Notes: generated by a model not told the origin, from the letters alone. Counted from the stretch's first letter, positions 1 to 11,514 are shown. The stretch: 64,000 nucleotides of DNA from Heterohyrax brucei (GCA_028571685.1 CM053162.1:72652351-72716350), one strand, 5' to 3'. Numbers and translations are program-made.

Positions 1-168
1 TGGCTATTCCAGAAAGAGTTTCAAAATAGCTTTAAATGGCAGACTAGGCACTGGCGTCAGCGCAGAGCTTCCCGAGGGAAGCACTTCGAAGGTGACCATA
101 GCGATACGCAGCAGTGAGGTAGGTAGCACGTTTTCTAGGATGAGTTCGCAAACTTAATTGGCAGTCCT
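1..168 (+). mobile_element. mariner DNA transposon, 3' end only
   Basis: The first ~120 bases read like the C-terminus of a mariner transposase (pattern like FQNCFDGW..HWHQCIASQGE) followed by a short 3' UTR and a terminal repeat ending near TTAATTGGCAG. The same 3' end closes the longer mariner at 17,786-19,083, so both belong to one family. The rest lies outside the window on the left or is lost. Confidence 0.75.
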
Positions 169-600
169 CAAATTGCTCAATCTGTTTCTCCTCAGTATTT
201 CTTGTCCTGCTGTTTGGACTGGTTTCACTTTAAATCCATGACTAAAAATCTAAAATAGGCCCTATGCACTCTCTGGAAATCTTACGTTTTCTACTAAGAT
301 GGATATGGTACTGTGGAGAATCTGTTTTAAAGCTTCTCACATCTCTTCAAACCTCCAACACTGATTCCACTCTTTTTTATCACTTAGAGACCTCATATCG
401 CATGTCTCTGGTTACTGTCACCTTCAGCAGACAGCAACAGCCTCACTTTTTCACCATTGAAAACAATGTCTCCCATTTGTACCCAAACTGCCCTCCTCTC
501 GCAGTGGATGGAAAAACCCTTAACCACACTTATGTCCAGGCTTTCCACTGACTCCTTGAAACCTGTTCTCTTGCATCTTCTTAAGATCTTGTTCTGAGTA
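169..600. other. Unassigned sequence between mariner and L1
   Basis: I recognise no repeat family or gene here. Open frames of 85-95 codons run on both strands but overlap each other and show no familiar domain. Confidence 0.4.
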
Positions 601-3404
601 AAAGTACCCGTATTTGCAGATACTACAATCTTATACATGGAAAATCTCAAAGAATCAGCAAAGTATCAGGATATAAGATAAACATACAAAAATCAGGTGG
701 ATATCTCTAAACCAACAAACAGAACTTTGAAGAGGAAATCACCAAATCAATACCATCTACAAGAGCCCCCAAGAAGATAAAATACTTAGTAATAAATAAG
801 CCTAACCAGAGATATAGAAGATCTATACAAAGAGAACTACAAGACACTACTGCAAGAAACGAAGAGACTCACATAAGTGAAAGAACGTACCATGCTCATG
901 GACATGAAGATTCAACACCATGAAAATTTCAATTCTACTCGAAGTGAGCTACAGATACAACACAATCCCAATACAAATTCTCACAACATTTTTTAATGGG
1001 AAGGAGACACAAATCACCAAGTTCATATGGAAGAAACAGGATCCATGTGAGTAAGGCATTAATAAAGAAAAAGAAAAAAGTAGGAGGCCTGACACTACCT
1101 GATTTTAGAACCTATTATGCTGCATAGTAGTCAAAACAACCTGGTACTGGTACAATGGTAGATATATGGATCAGTGGAACCAAACTGAGAAGCAGATATA
1201 AATTCATCCATCTACGAGCTACTGATACTGGGCAAAGGCCAAAAGTCCATTAATTGGGGGAAAGACAGTCTCGTTAACTTATGGTGCTGGCATAATCGGA
1301 TATCTATCTGCAAAAAATGAAACAAGACCTACACCTCACACAATGTACAAAAACTGAATCAAAATGGATCAAAGACCTAAATATAAAATCTAAAACAATG
1401 AACAGTATGGGAGGAAAAATAGAGGCAATGCAAGGAGCACTAATACTTGGCTTGTAAATAGTCTACAAACCATAACTAACAGTACGCAGACACCAAAGAG
1501 AAACCTGGTAGCTGGGAGCTTCTAAAATCAAACGTGCTTGTCAAAAGACTTCACCAAAAGAGTAAAAACGGAGCCTGAAGATGGGGGGAAAACATTCTGA
1601 CAAGGACCTAACCTCTAAAATCTACAAGATACTGCAACAAAAAGACAAATAACCCAATTTAAAAAAGGAGCAAAGGATATGAACAGATACTTCACCAAGG
1701 AAGACATTCAGGCAGCTAACAAACACATGAGGAGATGCTCATGATCATCAGCCATTAGAGAAATGCAAATCAAAACCACAATGAGACATCATCTCACCCC
1801 AACAAGGCTGGCATTAATCCAAGAACAACAAAATAATGAACACTGGAGAGGTTGTAGAGAGACTGGAACACTTACACACTGCCAACCAATCAAACTCTAC
1901 CCAGTGCCAGCAAGTCGAGTCTGACTCATAGCGACCCTACAGGACAGAGTAGAACCGCCCCCATAGAGTTTCTAAGGAGCACCTAGCAGATTTGAACTGC
2001 CAGTCTTCTGGTTAGCAGCTGTAGCACTTAACCACTGCGCCACCAGGGTTTCCTAGTGGGATATAAAATGGTACAACCACTTTGGAAATCCATTAAAAGC
2101 TATAGATAATAACAGTACTGCACAGTCCAGCAATCCCACTCCTCGAAACATAGCCTAGAGAAATGAGGGCTATCTACACGCACACCCATGGTCATCGCAG
2201 CACTGTTCAGAACAATAAAAACACGGACCCGACCTAGACGCCCATCAACAAATGGGTAAACAAATTACGGTACATACACACAGTGGAACATCCCGCATTG
2301 ATGCAGAACAGTGAATACTCCTCAAAACATCTCATAACATGAATGAATCTGAAAGGCATTATGGTGAGTGAAATTAGTCAATTGTAAAAGGACAAATATT
2401 GTATGAGATCACTATTGTCAGAACTCAAGAAAAGATTTAAATACAGAAGAAAACATTTTTTCATGGTTAAGAGGATGGAGAGGGAGGGCAAGGGGTCTTC
2501 ACTGACTGGATAACAGACTAGAATCCTCTCAGGCCAAGGGAAGGACCGAACACAGCACAAGGGAAGTCAGCACAACGGGACTAAGCCCAAAACTAAGGTC
2601 CCTGAACACAACCAAACAACTTCAAGGGACAGAGTAGATGGGGCCGGGGTCTGGGAACCATGGTTTTGGGGGACAGCTAGCATAACAAAGTGCATTAAGA
2701 AGCTGTTCTGCATCCTACTTTGGTGAGTGGCATCTGGGGTCTTAAAAGCTAGTGAACAGCACCCTAAGAAGCATCAATTGGTCCCATCACACCTGGAGCA
2801 AAGGCGACAAAGAACACCAAGGACATACGGAGACATTAGCCCAACAGACAAAAGGGCCGCATAAACCAGAGACTCCATCAGCGGGAGATCAGAACTAGCA
2901 GGTGCTCAGCTACCAGTAGGGACTGTTGTGACAGACAGCCCAACCAAGAGTCCCTGACAGAGGAGGAGAAAAGTGTGGAGCAGAACTCAAATTCACACCA
3001 AAAGACCAGATGTACTGCTAATCCTGAGACTGGAGGGACTCCAGAAGCCCGGCCTCTGGACGCTCTGTTAACCCGCAACTAAAGCCATTCCCAGTGACCG
3101 CTCTCAAAGATTAGACTGGACGATAAAACATCGAAACAATTTAAAGCAGAATAGTTGTGAAGACTGTGCTTCTTAGTTACAGGAGATAGGAGTGACCCAA
3201 CGGGTGGCTTCTGTCCATTAGCGGGGTGCCACAGCAGGAGCTGTGTGAGCCGACACAGGAAACCCAGAGCGGGAAGGGGGAGTATGCTGTCACATTCTAG
3301 GGGCTGCCACTAATGTCACATAACAATACGTGTGTGCATTTTTGTTCAAGAAATTAGCTTGAGCTGTCAGCTTTCATCTAAAGCACAACTCAAAAAAAAA
3401 AAAA
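601..3404 (+). mobile_element. L1 LINE, 5'-truncated, 3' part of ORF2 plus 3' UTR
   Basis: The stretch from about 600 matches the end of the L1 ORF2 reverse-transcriptase region and C-terminus as I know it from mammals (for example ATACTTAGTAATAAATAAGCC and AACCCAATTTAAAAAAGG). It continues into the elephant-type L1 3' UTR and ends in a poly-A run at 3391-3404. ORF2 is broken by many stops and frameshifts, so it is dead. An antisense AfroSINE sits inside at 1884-2053. The 5' half, including endonuclease and ORF1, is missing. Confidence 0.85.
1884..2053 (-). mobile_element. AfroSINE inserted in L1
   Basis: Reverse complement of the AfroSINE consensus, from the tail (CAAGTCGAGTCTGACTC, CATAGCGACCCTACAGG) to the tRNA-related head ending CCACCAGGGTTTCC. 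It interrupts the L1 ORF2 3' region, so it is younger than that L1. Confidence 0.9.
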
Positions 3405-3414
3405 AGACGCTGTT

Positions 3415-4190
3415 TCTCCAGCCCTCCCCCATTCCCGTCCGCCATCTCCCTCTCCGCTGATTATTCTCACCAGTTGACAAGCACTTCCAACATCTCCCGT
3501 CTTGGAAAATCCTACCTTTGTCCCCACAGCTTCCTCCAGCTGTGGCCTTATTTTTCTATCTCCACAGAAACATCTCTGGACAGACTGCCTGCGCTCATCC
3601 TCACCAAGCCCTCTCTCCATCCCTCCCCCTTCTCACCACTGGCTCTCAGTGCATTCCTGCATTCCAGCTGAAACTCCTTGTATCCAGTTCATCAGTGACC
3701 CCCACGTGGCCAAAGCTGATGACCGCTTCGCTGTCCCCACCTTACCCAGGCACCTAACAACTTTCCACACAGATAGCGATTTTTCCCTCGAGTCACTTTT
3801 TCTGCTTAGTTCCTGGGACACAAGTCTCCTGGTTCCCTTCAGCCTCCCCGGCTCTCTTTTCTGTGTCACATGGTTGCATCTCCTCCTACCCTGAGTAAAT
3901 GTCAGTGTCCCTGGGCACTCTGTTGGGGTCTCTTCTCTTGTCGCTCCTCTCTTTCTCCACAGAGAGCTCCTTCAGTTTCATGACTTCAGATGCTGTCCTC
4001 TGGTGGCTCCCTGGTTCTACGCTGAGAACCGAGTTTATCTATCGAATTACGTGTTTGACATCTCACTCTGTGTCTAACAGGAGGCTAAAACTCAGCATGG
4101 CTGAAAAGAATTTTTCATTCTATACCATGTCACCAAGCTGTTGCTCTGCTTTTCCCTGTCTCCATAAATGCTTCCTGTCTCCAGTAAGGG
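3415..4190 (+). mobile_element. L2 LINE, reverse-transcriptase region
   Basis: Strongly reminiscent of the L2 ORF: the block ATCAGTGACCCCCACGTGG corresponds to L2 'caccaatgacctccacattg', and CTGGGCACTCTGTTGGGG to the RT motif PQGSVLGPLLF. Heavily mutated. L2 was active before the placental radiation, so this is an ancient relic on the sense strand. The several overlapping open frames here are frame shadows of it. Confidence 0.75.
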
Positions 4191-4480
4191 TGAATTAGTC
4201 TTCTATTGCATAAGAAATTATTACAAGCTTAGTGGTTTAAAACAACACCTATTTGTTATCTCATGTTCTATAGCTCAGAAGTCGAGGCACAGCTTAGCTC
4301 AGCTGTTGACCCTCGGTTCTCACCAGGCTGTAAGCCAGGTGTCAGCTGGGGCTGCGGACTCACGAGAAGGCCACCTGCAGCCTCCCTTAGGTTGTTGACA
4401 GATTCTTTTCTTTGTAGCTGAATGATGGAAGGTTTCTGTTCTTGCTAGAAACTGCTCTCAGCATCTAGCCGCTGCTCGGA
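4191..4480 (-). mobile_element. MLT1-type (ERVL-MaLR) LTR relic
   Basis: Reads as the antisense 3' end of an MLT1-like LTR: TAGTGGTTTAAAACAACACC is the reverse complement of the poly-A-signal region of these LTRs. The element is an old, partial solo LTR. Confidence 0.6.
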
Positions 4481-4484
4481 GTTC

Positions 4485-5000
4485 CTTTCTTAGTTACCTG
4501 CTGCTGCTGAAACAAAAAACTCCACATGTCCGTGGTTTTAAACAACAGGAATTTATTGACTCAGAATTTGGAGCGTTAGAAGTCCAAATCAGCATGTCCA
4601 CTACCAGAAACGTCCTTCCTTGTCAGCGGGCTGGGAGCTGTGAGGTATCTCTTGTCATGTGTCTTCTCCCTACTCTTGTGCCCATGTCTATTTTGATCTT
4701 TCTATAAATCAGAAGTGATTAGGTTTAGGACCCTAACTACACTGGTACAACCGAATTAACGTAACAGAAGAAAAAGCCTGTTTCCCAGCAAGAGCACCTT
4801 CCCAGGTGCAGGGCCAGGAAGGACTTCAGTACCAGTCTGGGGGAGACACATCCAACCCGTGTCACTCATCAGGTGGGCTTCTTACACCTGCTTGGGGAGA
4901 CACATCGAACCTGTAACTCTCATCATGGTGGGCTTCTTGTCGCTGCTTCCGGGAGACACATCCAGTCTGTCACACTGGTCCTGTGGGCTTCTCCAGCGCA
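4485..5000 (-). mobile_element. MaLR-like LTR relic with repeated 5' end
   Basis: Antisense to the LTR family seen in sense at 22,034-22,543: it opens with CTTAGTTACCTGCTGCTGCTG and closes with GGGGGAGACACATCC. The part matching the LTR 5' end is present about three times in tandem (4841-5000). Old and partial. Confidence 0.6.
4841..5000. repeat. Tandem repeat, ~55-bp unit, about 3 copies
   Basis: The block starting GGGAGACACATC recurs at 4841, 4895 and 4951, each followed by a GTGGGCTTCT stretch. The unit overlaps the antisense LTR terminus. Confidence 0.8.
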
Positions 5001-5049
5001 GCCGCTAATTCCTGGCTGCTGCTTCTTCAAAGGCTTTGATGGGAGTCTG

Positions 5050-5134
5050 TCTGGTGTGAGTCTCTATCTGGTGTGAGTCTCTGTCTGGTGTGAGTCTCAG
5101 TCTGGTGTGAGTCTCTGTCTGGTGTGCGTCTGCT
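5050..5134. repeat. Tandem repeat, 17-bp unit, 5 copies
   Basis: The unit TCTGGTGTGAGTCTCTG is repeated five times with one or two differences per copy. Confidence 0.9.
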
Positions 5135-5365
5135 GGTAAGACAGTTTTGTACACCATCATACGGGTCTGACACTATGCCACCTTGACCGTGTTCTACTGG
5201 TTGCAAGTCAGTCACAGGTCCTGTTCACACCCAAGGGGTGTGATTACAGATTGCGGACACCACAAGGCAGGAATCGTGGGAGCCACCTTGAACTCTGTCC
5301 ACCAGGCAGGGTGGGCTATAGTTTTTCCTTTTTATCTTCCTGATGTCCAAGAGGTAATTACTGAT

Positions 5366-5367
<2 letters not shown>

Positions 5368-5420
<53 letters not shown>
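5368..5420. repeat. (CA)n microsatellite
   Basis: About 26 uninterrupted CA dinucleotides. Open frames through it (poly-Thr-His or poly-Cys-Val) are artefacts. Confidence 0.98.
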
Positions 5421-5422
<2 letters not shown>

Positions 5423-5828
5423 ACATTGTCACATCTACTTCCCAAGGGCAAGTATTAATTTCTTGGAGACACTGAGGTCTGAATTTATATTGCAGAAGAA
5501 AAGATTTTTCCTTGTCGTTAACTAAATATAACAGCCCCAGCCATAAGGGGCAGGACATCTAGCGCCATGACAAAGGACAGTGTAAGTGCGTCTCACTCAT
5601 CTCACCACCTCAGCCCCTTTCCCTGCCCCTTAAACCGTTAGCCTCTGGGCCCACGATTAGGGCCTATTACTAAACTACTCACCACTGTTTCTTTAGTTTC
5701 TTTCAAAAAAGGAAAGTCTTATTGCTAGGTTTTGCAACACAGATTTGATAGATTGTGTGAACTTATTTGCATAATAAATTTATTTTTAAAAATTGTATAA
5801 ATTATGTACAGATGTTATTGATACTAAT
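5421..5828. other. Unassigned, AT-rich towards its right end
   Basis: No gene or repeat family recognised. The right 130 bases are rich in A and T. Confidence 0.4.
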
Positions 5829-6361
5829 TTTTAAACTTTATTTTGTTATTGTTGAGACTAAACAGTGAAAGCTACAGCAAGTCAACCATTTCTACACTGA
5901 GAGTTCAGCAGCACTGATTGTAGGGCGGGTGTTGTGTCACCCCTCTCACACTCCTGTTTCTACCCTGAGAGTTCAGTGGCACTGATCGTAGGACGTGTAT
6001 GTTGTGTCACCCTTCTCACACCCCTGTTTCTACACTGAGAGTTCAGCAGCACTGATCGTAGGATGTGTGTGATGTGTCACCCTCCTCACACCCCTGTTTC
6101 TACATTAAGAGTTCAGTGACACTGATTGTAGGATGGGTGTTGTGTCACCCACATCACACTCCTTTTCTGATCTGCTCCACTCCTGTCTAACCTTTCAAGC
6201 TGCTATGGTCACTGTGGTCCCATATAGATATAGTTAGTTCTTGAAAGAGCAGTAATGCTCAAAGGAGACATTGTTTACTGGTTACGCTAAACTATTGCCT
6301 GCTTTTAAGACAACTTCAGGGGATATTTTTGGTTTAAGTTTTAAAGATTATGTTAGGGTAA
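5829..6361 (-). mobile_element. Unnamed L1-like repeat, antisense, left part
   Basis: The reverse complement of 5829-6361 plus 6804-6970 aligns by eye with the sense sequence at 20,040-20,860 (shared blocks around TTTGGTTTAAGTTTTAAAG and TTGAAAGAGCAG). It ends in an L1M-like tail. An L1 insertion splits it, and a 70-bp tandem array lies inside. I cannot name the family. Confidence 0.55.
5889..6164. repeat. Tandem repeat, 68-70-bp unit, 4 copies
   Basis: Units begin TTTCTACACTGAGAGTTCAG (variants CCCTG and CATTA) at 5889, 5957, 6027 and 6097. They differ by a few bases and 2-bp length changes. The array lies inside the unnamed L1-like repeat. Confidence 0.9.
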
Positions 6362-6803
6362 CAAGAATAAAAAGAGGTGCATCATGAGATTTCCACTAAA
6401 AGACCTCAATTGATGGTCCAGCGGTTTTGGGGTTCCTCTGAGAGCATGGCCCCCAGCCCTGATGCTGCCCATTCCCATAAATTATAACAAAGGTCCACTC
6501 TTTGGACAGGAATGGAATGGACTTGGCAATGCAGAGTAACCATATGTTGGAAGCACTCTATGGTTCTATACATCTATAGGATATCATCTTGCTGACCTCT
6601 GGCTGGAGGAAGGGGAGTGGACAGAGAGGAGGGGCAAGGAGACTGTTGGGAGGATGAGACATGTATGGAGCAGAGAGGAATAGTGTGCAGTCACCGGACA
6701 GGGAGAGCAGTGGAAGTTGCATATAGGGGGGCATGTAAATTTACATGTGAATGTACATTTTCACTCAGTTATGTTAAATAAAAACAAACAAACAAACAAA
6801 AAA
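6362..6803 (+). mobile_element. L1 LINE 3' end with perfect 19-bp target-site duplication
   Basis: A 442-bp 5'-truncated L1 3' UTR (typical text ATGGTTCTATACATCTATAG) ending in an (AAAC)n/poly-A tail. It is bracketed by identical copies of AAAGATTATGTTAGGGTAA at 6343-6361 and 6804-6822. The intact duplication shows a clean target-primed insertion that is young relative to most repeats here. Confidence 0.92.
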
Positions 6804-6970
6804 AAAGATTATGTTAGGGTAATAGTTTCAAGAGTTTATCCAGCCCTCAACGCTCCAGAAAATCTGGTGTTCATGAAAATTTGAAATTCTGTTCTTCATT
6901 TTATCTTCTTGATGAGGATTCTCCCATAGAATCTTCCAGCAAAATGTTCGATAATGTCAGCTACTTCTTA
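6804..6970 (-). mobile_element. Unnamed L1-like repeat, antisense, right part
   Basis: Continuation of the repeat at 5829-6361 after the L1 insertion. Its reverse complement matches about 20,180-20,360 in sense. The right boundary is approximate. Confidence 0.5.
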
Positions 6971-7089
6971 GCTACATAACAATCTATCTTTAGGGTTTCG
7001 CCTTTTCTTCACTCTCAGCCATATGAAATGATTAGTCAAAGGATGTTGAGAGCTCAGTGACAGAATTCTTAGCCACTGTGCAGGAGACT

Positions 7090-7250
7090 GGAAACCCTGT
7101 TGGGTTAGTTGGGTAAGTGCTACCTCTGTTAACCAAAAGATCAGCAGTTCAAATCCACCAGGCGCTCCTTGGAAATTCTGTGGAGCAGTTCTACTCTGCC
7201 CTGTACGATCACTGTGAGTCGGGATCGACTCAACGGCAGAGGGTTCCCTT
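7090..7250 (+). mobile_element. AfroSINE
   Basis: Sense copy: GGAAACCCTGTTGGG head, AAAGATCAGCAGTTCAAATC B-box-like region, and tail GTGAGTCGGGATCGACTC. Confidence 0.88.
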
Positions 7251-7284
7251 GGGGTTCGGATGCAGGAGGCCCAGGTTGCCCTCC

Positions 7285-7455
7285 CAACCAAGGGAGCTCA
7301 TACACAGCCGGCACCGGCGCTGACCTCGGCGAGGGCTGGTGTACAGCTGCGAAGCTAAACAGGGCTCCGCAGAGCTTCCAGACCACGTCAGAAAGAAAGG
7401 CCTCCCGACCGACTCCTGAAAACCAGCCAGTGACATCGCGGGGGCCCTGAGTGGC
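7285..7455 (+). mobile_element. Possible RTE LINE 5'-end fragment
   Basis: CAGAGCTTCCAGACCACGTC followed by CTGAAAACCAGCCAGTGAC resembles the RTE 5' region seen at 19,470-19,650. Strongly diverged and GC-rich, so the assignment is tentative. Confidence 0.4.
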
Positions 7456-8109
7456 ACAGAGCCCAGCAGCACTTCATGCCATTGTGCCTGGCTGACAAGC
7501 TGGCTGAAAGAAGCTGACACCGCCACGTGCCTTCTGCTCCCTCACAGTGAAAGGTGGAGTGCGGAAGGGGGTCTCCTCCTCCAGTTACACAACCAGTCCC
7601 CTCGGCTGATGTCTGAAGTCATTTCTATTTCCTTTCTTAAACCTATACTTTTTTCCATAAGCGTTTTGATAAATCAGTCATCTCAAACTGGTTTTGGAAA
7701 TAGGTGTACTGTAAAGAATTAGCTAAAAAACGAAGTCAGCATCTAGATTTGTAACTCCTCTCAGTCTTGACGCTCAGGCTGGTGAAAAGCAGAGACCCCG
7801 GAGGAGTGGCCAGTGCTGACAACCAGAGGTAGGGGTCACCGAGGAGGCCCGGGAAGAGGAGGAGGTGAGGACCAAGGGGAAAGGGAGTGAAGTCAGGACA
7901 CCAGTGCGGAAACCAGGGAGCCTTACTTGGCTGCTTCTCCTTTCACCTGTCATTGGTTACTAACTTTTGTCTTCATCTCACTGCAGACAGTGTGTAAACA
8001 CGGCAAACATTCTCCGAGATGGGTGCTTCAGCAGAAAGGGTCCTCACAGAGAGTGCTTACGGGAATTCTGTGGGTGTCTCAGCCAACCCTCCCCTTACCT
8101 TTTATGGCA
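7456..8109. other. Unassigned sequence
   Basis: No repeat family or gene recognised. Short overlapping open frames only. Confidence 0.4.
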
Positions 8110-8605
8110 CTTTGGATAAAGGGTCTACGGAACGCATGACGTAGTTTTATGACACTAGTCTCTCGTTAACCATCCAGCAGACGTATCACTTCACGACAGC
8201 AGTTAACCGTCCCACAACACGTCAGCACTCTCTCCGCTCAACTCTGTCACCAGCTCTCCTGTCCCCACCTGCCTCCTTGTTCTTACTGGTGTGCCCCCTT
8301 GGTCTCATTTTGTTTCATGGGCCTGTCCAATCTTTGGCTGAAGGGTGAGCCTCAGGAGTGACATCACTGCCGAGCTGGAAAGGTGTCGGGGGCCCTGCTG
8401 TCGAGGTGTCTTCAGTCTGTCGGGCCAGCAAGTCCGGCCTTTCCTTCAGAGTGTCAGCGACGCCTTCTGGAGGTCGCGCAGTCACGTTTCTCCTCGGAAC
8501 ACCGCGCACTTCCCGCTTCCCACACACCGGCGCTGGAGGAGGTTGGAACACTGACCATGATTTTATAGACACCTCTCTCGTTGGGTTTCTTGGACAATTC
8601 AGGAC
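8110..8605 (-). mobile_element. L1 LINE 3' UTR, antisense
   Basis: GGTCTCATTTTGTTTCATGG and CTTTGGCTGAAGGGTGAGCC are reverse-strand landmarks of the elephant-type L1 3' UTR. Only a 3' fragment is present. Confidence 0.75.
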
Positions 8606-8871
8606 AAAAATGCCTGGAGGAAAATTAAAGCTCTAATTACGGATTTCCCCGCTGAGCTACTGTGTTCAGGCTCCCGTGTCTGTGACTGAATCAGAGGCAC
8701 ACCACAGAAAGGAGCTGTTTCTGTTCTTGCCTCTTTGAAAGCAGCTTTTTTGTCAGTAAATTATCTGTTCCAACAGATCCTTGCTGAGTTTTATAAAATT
8801 ACATTGTGCGTTCTTTAAGCACTCTGCTTCACAAAAAATGCATATGTAAGTCTGGTAATTAATTGTAATCA
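8606..8871. other. AT-rich, apparently unique sequence
   Basis: No repeat match recognised. It contains TAATTA-type motifs (near 8634 and 8859) but nothing else I can name. Confidence 0.35.
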
Positions 8872-9330
8872 CATGTTCTGGTTATCTGGTGCAGCTCTAA
8901 GAGAAATACCACAAGTGGATGGCTTTAAAAAGAGAAATTTTCTTTGTCACAGTCCAGTAGTTAAAAGCCCAAATTTCAGGTGTCATCTCCAGGGGAAGTT
9001 TTCTCTGCTAGCACGAGAGGAAGGTCTTTGTCATCAATCTTCCCCTGGACTGGAAGGTTTGAGGCACAGGGGTCCCGTTCCTGTCTGAAGGACACGCTCA
9101 GCAACGGGCTCTGCTGTGACAGTGTGCGCCCCGAAAGTCTCTGCTGGCTCCTCTCCTTTGCATCTCAGGAGATGGCCTCAAGGCACGAAACAGCCTGACA
9201 CACTGAATCTGACTCCCACACAATCTGATCCACACAACTGCTGCCCGGCCACCGTCATTAACATCACAGAGGGAGGAACTCCAGTGTGGGAGAACGTCAC
9301 ACAATACCAGAAATTACAGCTCAGCCAAAC
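8872..9330 (-). mobile_element. MaLR-like LTR relic, antisense
   Basis: Opens GGTTATCTGGTGCAGC, then AAATACCACAAGTGGATGGC and CTCCAGGGGAAG, the antisense order of the LTR family at 22,034-22,543. Partial, old solo LTR with an uncertain right edge. Confidence 0.65.
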
Positions 9331-9679
9331 TGCTACAGACTTTGGGGAAGAATACAACTCAACCCATGACGTCATGCTAGTGAAGTTCACACCTGTGTAG
9401 CGCGCACAGGCCCGGCGGATTAACAGACACCAGCTACAAGATTTTGTCTCCAAAACCGACACCTCCTATCACAGCTCAGCTGTTGCTGTTCCTCCACGTT
9501 TTGGGCCCTCGACAGTCTGGACTCACCCGCTCCATCACTTCCTTGAAAGCAATGACATGTTTTTATAAAAGCGAATACAGATTCCTGACTTTAAAATCCA
9601 GATATAAAAGCAGCCAATCACCCAAATTTACACACATTTGGGGACTGTAACTGTAGATACATTTCCACGCTCATGTGTA
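9331..9679. other. Unassigned sequence
   Basis: Nothing recognised. May include the worn end of the neighbouring LTR. Confidence 0.35.
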
Positions 9680-10022
9680 GTTTTTCAGTGACAGCTTTCT
9701 TGAGGTATAATTCACAGGACAGACAATTCACCCTTTCAAAGTTTAGAATTCAGTCATTTTTAGTATCGCAGAGTTGTGCACTAATTTTGGAATATTTTCA
9801 TCTCCTCCAAACAAAACTCCACCCTGTGAGCACTGACGGCCCACGTCCTCTCACCCTGAGCCCGTGGGGACCACTGATCTACATTGTGCCATATGGATTT
9901 GCCTATTTTGTACATTTAATATAAATCATATAATATGTGATCTTTTGTGACCGGTTTCTTTCACTTAACATAATTTTTCAAGATTCATCCATGTCATAGC
10001 ATTGGATTTGTTTGTCATCCAG
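9680..10022 (-). mobile_element. Ancient L1M LINE, antisense
   Basis: TTCTTGAGGTATAATTCACAG and GGTTTCTTTCACTTAACATAA are antisense landmarks of the old L1M 3' UTR and ORF2 end. Truncated at both ends. Confidence 0.75.
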
Positions 10023-10034
10023 CAAAATAAAGAC

Positions 10035-10155
10035 AAACAAAAAGATAAAACAAGATTGGCAAAATCTTGATAATTGTTGGCAGGAGTGATGGGTACATGG
10101 TGGTTTGTTGTATAAACTCTTCCTTAAAAAATTATCAAATAAAAAATAAAATTAA
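10035..10155 (+). mobile_element. L1M-type 3' tail fragment
   Basis: The sequence around AATCTTGATAATTGTTGGC and GATGGGTACATGG, ending in an A-rich stretch, resembles old L1M 3' ends. Confidence 0.5.
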
Positions 10156-10159
10156 AATC

Positions 10160-11300
10160 TGCTGGAACTCCTGCTTCTAACCAAGGTAGAGTAAAAAGAG
10201 AATTTACTCCAGTACTTTAAAAAAAAAAAAAGCATTGGCCAAAATGCTCACACACTAAAAACCACTTTCAGGGATTGGACAAGAAGAAAGGGAGGAAATG
10301 AATGCGATGAGGCATGACTGCCCAAGTCACTGCCCGCACAGACTTGCCAGGCAACCTGCAGGAGAACCGCAGTGGAGCCAGAGCTTAAAGGTAGAAAAGG
10401 GAGTCTGGCAGAATGAAGGCAACTACAGTTCCCGGGCAGAGGACCAAGAGAAGAGACCCAGACAGAAAGACCTCTGGGTATCTCCAGAGGGTTCCCCTCA
10501 AATCTTAGCTGAGTGCTGATCCACACATACATTTGTGGAAAGAACCATGTGAAAGAAACAGGCACAAGAGTCCTTGGAAATAGTTCATGTTCCCACCAGC
10601 CAAAGTGGGAAAATTTGCATAAAGTTTGGGGCCTCGGCTGAGTACTCAGAAGAGAATCCTCTCTGTAATGGGTGAAAATCAACCTTGGACTGAAAGCTGC
10701 TTGGCTTCCACTTAACAAAGCTTAAAGCAAGCCCTCAAAGGACCAAATGACTCCCAAGTATTTTAATTGCATCCAAAAACAATAACAAGAACATGCTACA
10801 CCCCAAAAAGGTAAAATGCACAATGCCTGGCACCAATCCAAAATATTCAGGCACACAAAGATGCAGGAAACTGTGAAGTATAATAAAGGAAAAAGCAATA
10901 AACCGAAACTGTTCCCAAAATTAAACAAATTATGGTCGGCAAACAAGAGCATCAAAACATTTATTATAACTACGTTCTGTGTCTTCAAAAAGACAGAAGA
11001 AAATATGAGCAGGTTAACCAGAGATTTAGAAGACACATTTTAAAAAAAAGACTGAAACAAAACTTCTACAGAAGAAAAATTTACTGTCTGAGATGAAAAA
11101 CAGAAAAGAGAGGATAACAACAAAACAGACATTTGGAGAAACGCAAAGTGCAACTTGAAGACAGACCATTGAAAACTGTGCAAAACGTCGCCCCCTGCAA
11201 ACAAGCTTTTGTAAACACTAGTGGAGTCTGAACAAGGTCTGCATCTATTGAGGTGGCCACTCTTCCTTTCTCCTTGAATCTGTAACATGACAAATTTACA
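10160..11300 (+). mobile_element. L1M/HAL1-type 5' region and ORF1 relic
   Basis: The right half (AACATTTATTATAACTACG, ATGTCTTCAAAAAGACAG-like and CTGTCTGAGATGAAAAACAG) corresponds to the coiled-coil part of old L1 ORF1. The left half would be 5' UTR. The frame is lost. Confidence 0.6.
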
Positions 11301-11317
11301 CTGACCTACACTGTGAT

Positions 11318-11510
11318 GAAGCGTCTCTGGGTGGCTCACACAGGTGAGCAAGTGCTTGACCACCAGCCGAAAGGTCGGTGGTTTGAACCCCCAGAAGCGT
11401 CTTTGAAGAAAGGCCTGGGAGTCTGCTTCTGAAAGGTCACAGCCTGAAAGCCCTGTGGAGCAGTCCTTCTCTGTGCATACGGTCTTGCCAAGAGTTGGAC
11501 CTGGAGGTCT
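11318..11510 (+). mobile_element. AfroSINE, long variant
   Basis: Sense copy with the extra middle block (GTCTGCTTCTGAAAGGTCAC) between the tRNA-like head and the common tail. Diverged at its 3' end. Confidence 0.75.
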
Positions 11511-11514
11511 CCTG

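Noticed and set aside
1884-2053. tRNA genes (AfroSINE and MIR heads carry tRNA-like A and B boxes)
   Set aside because: They belong to SINEs; no stretch forms a clean cloverleaf with an intact acceptor stem that I could see.
10248-10718. 156-codon minus-strand open frame
   Set aside because: Antisense to an old L1M 5' region; hydrophobic runs come from reversed A-rich sequence.
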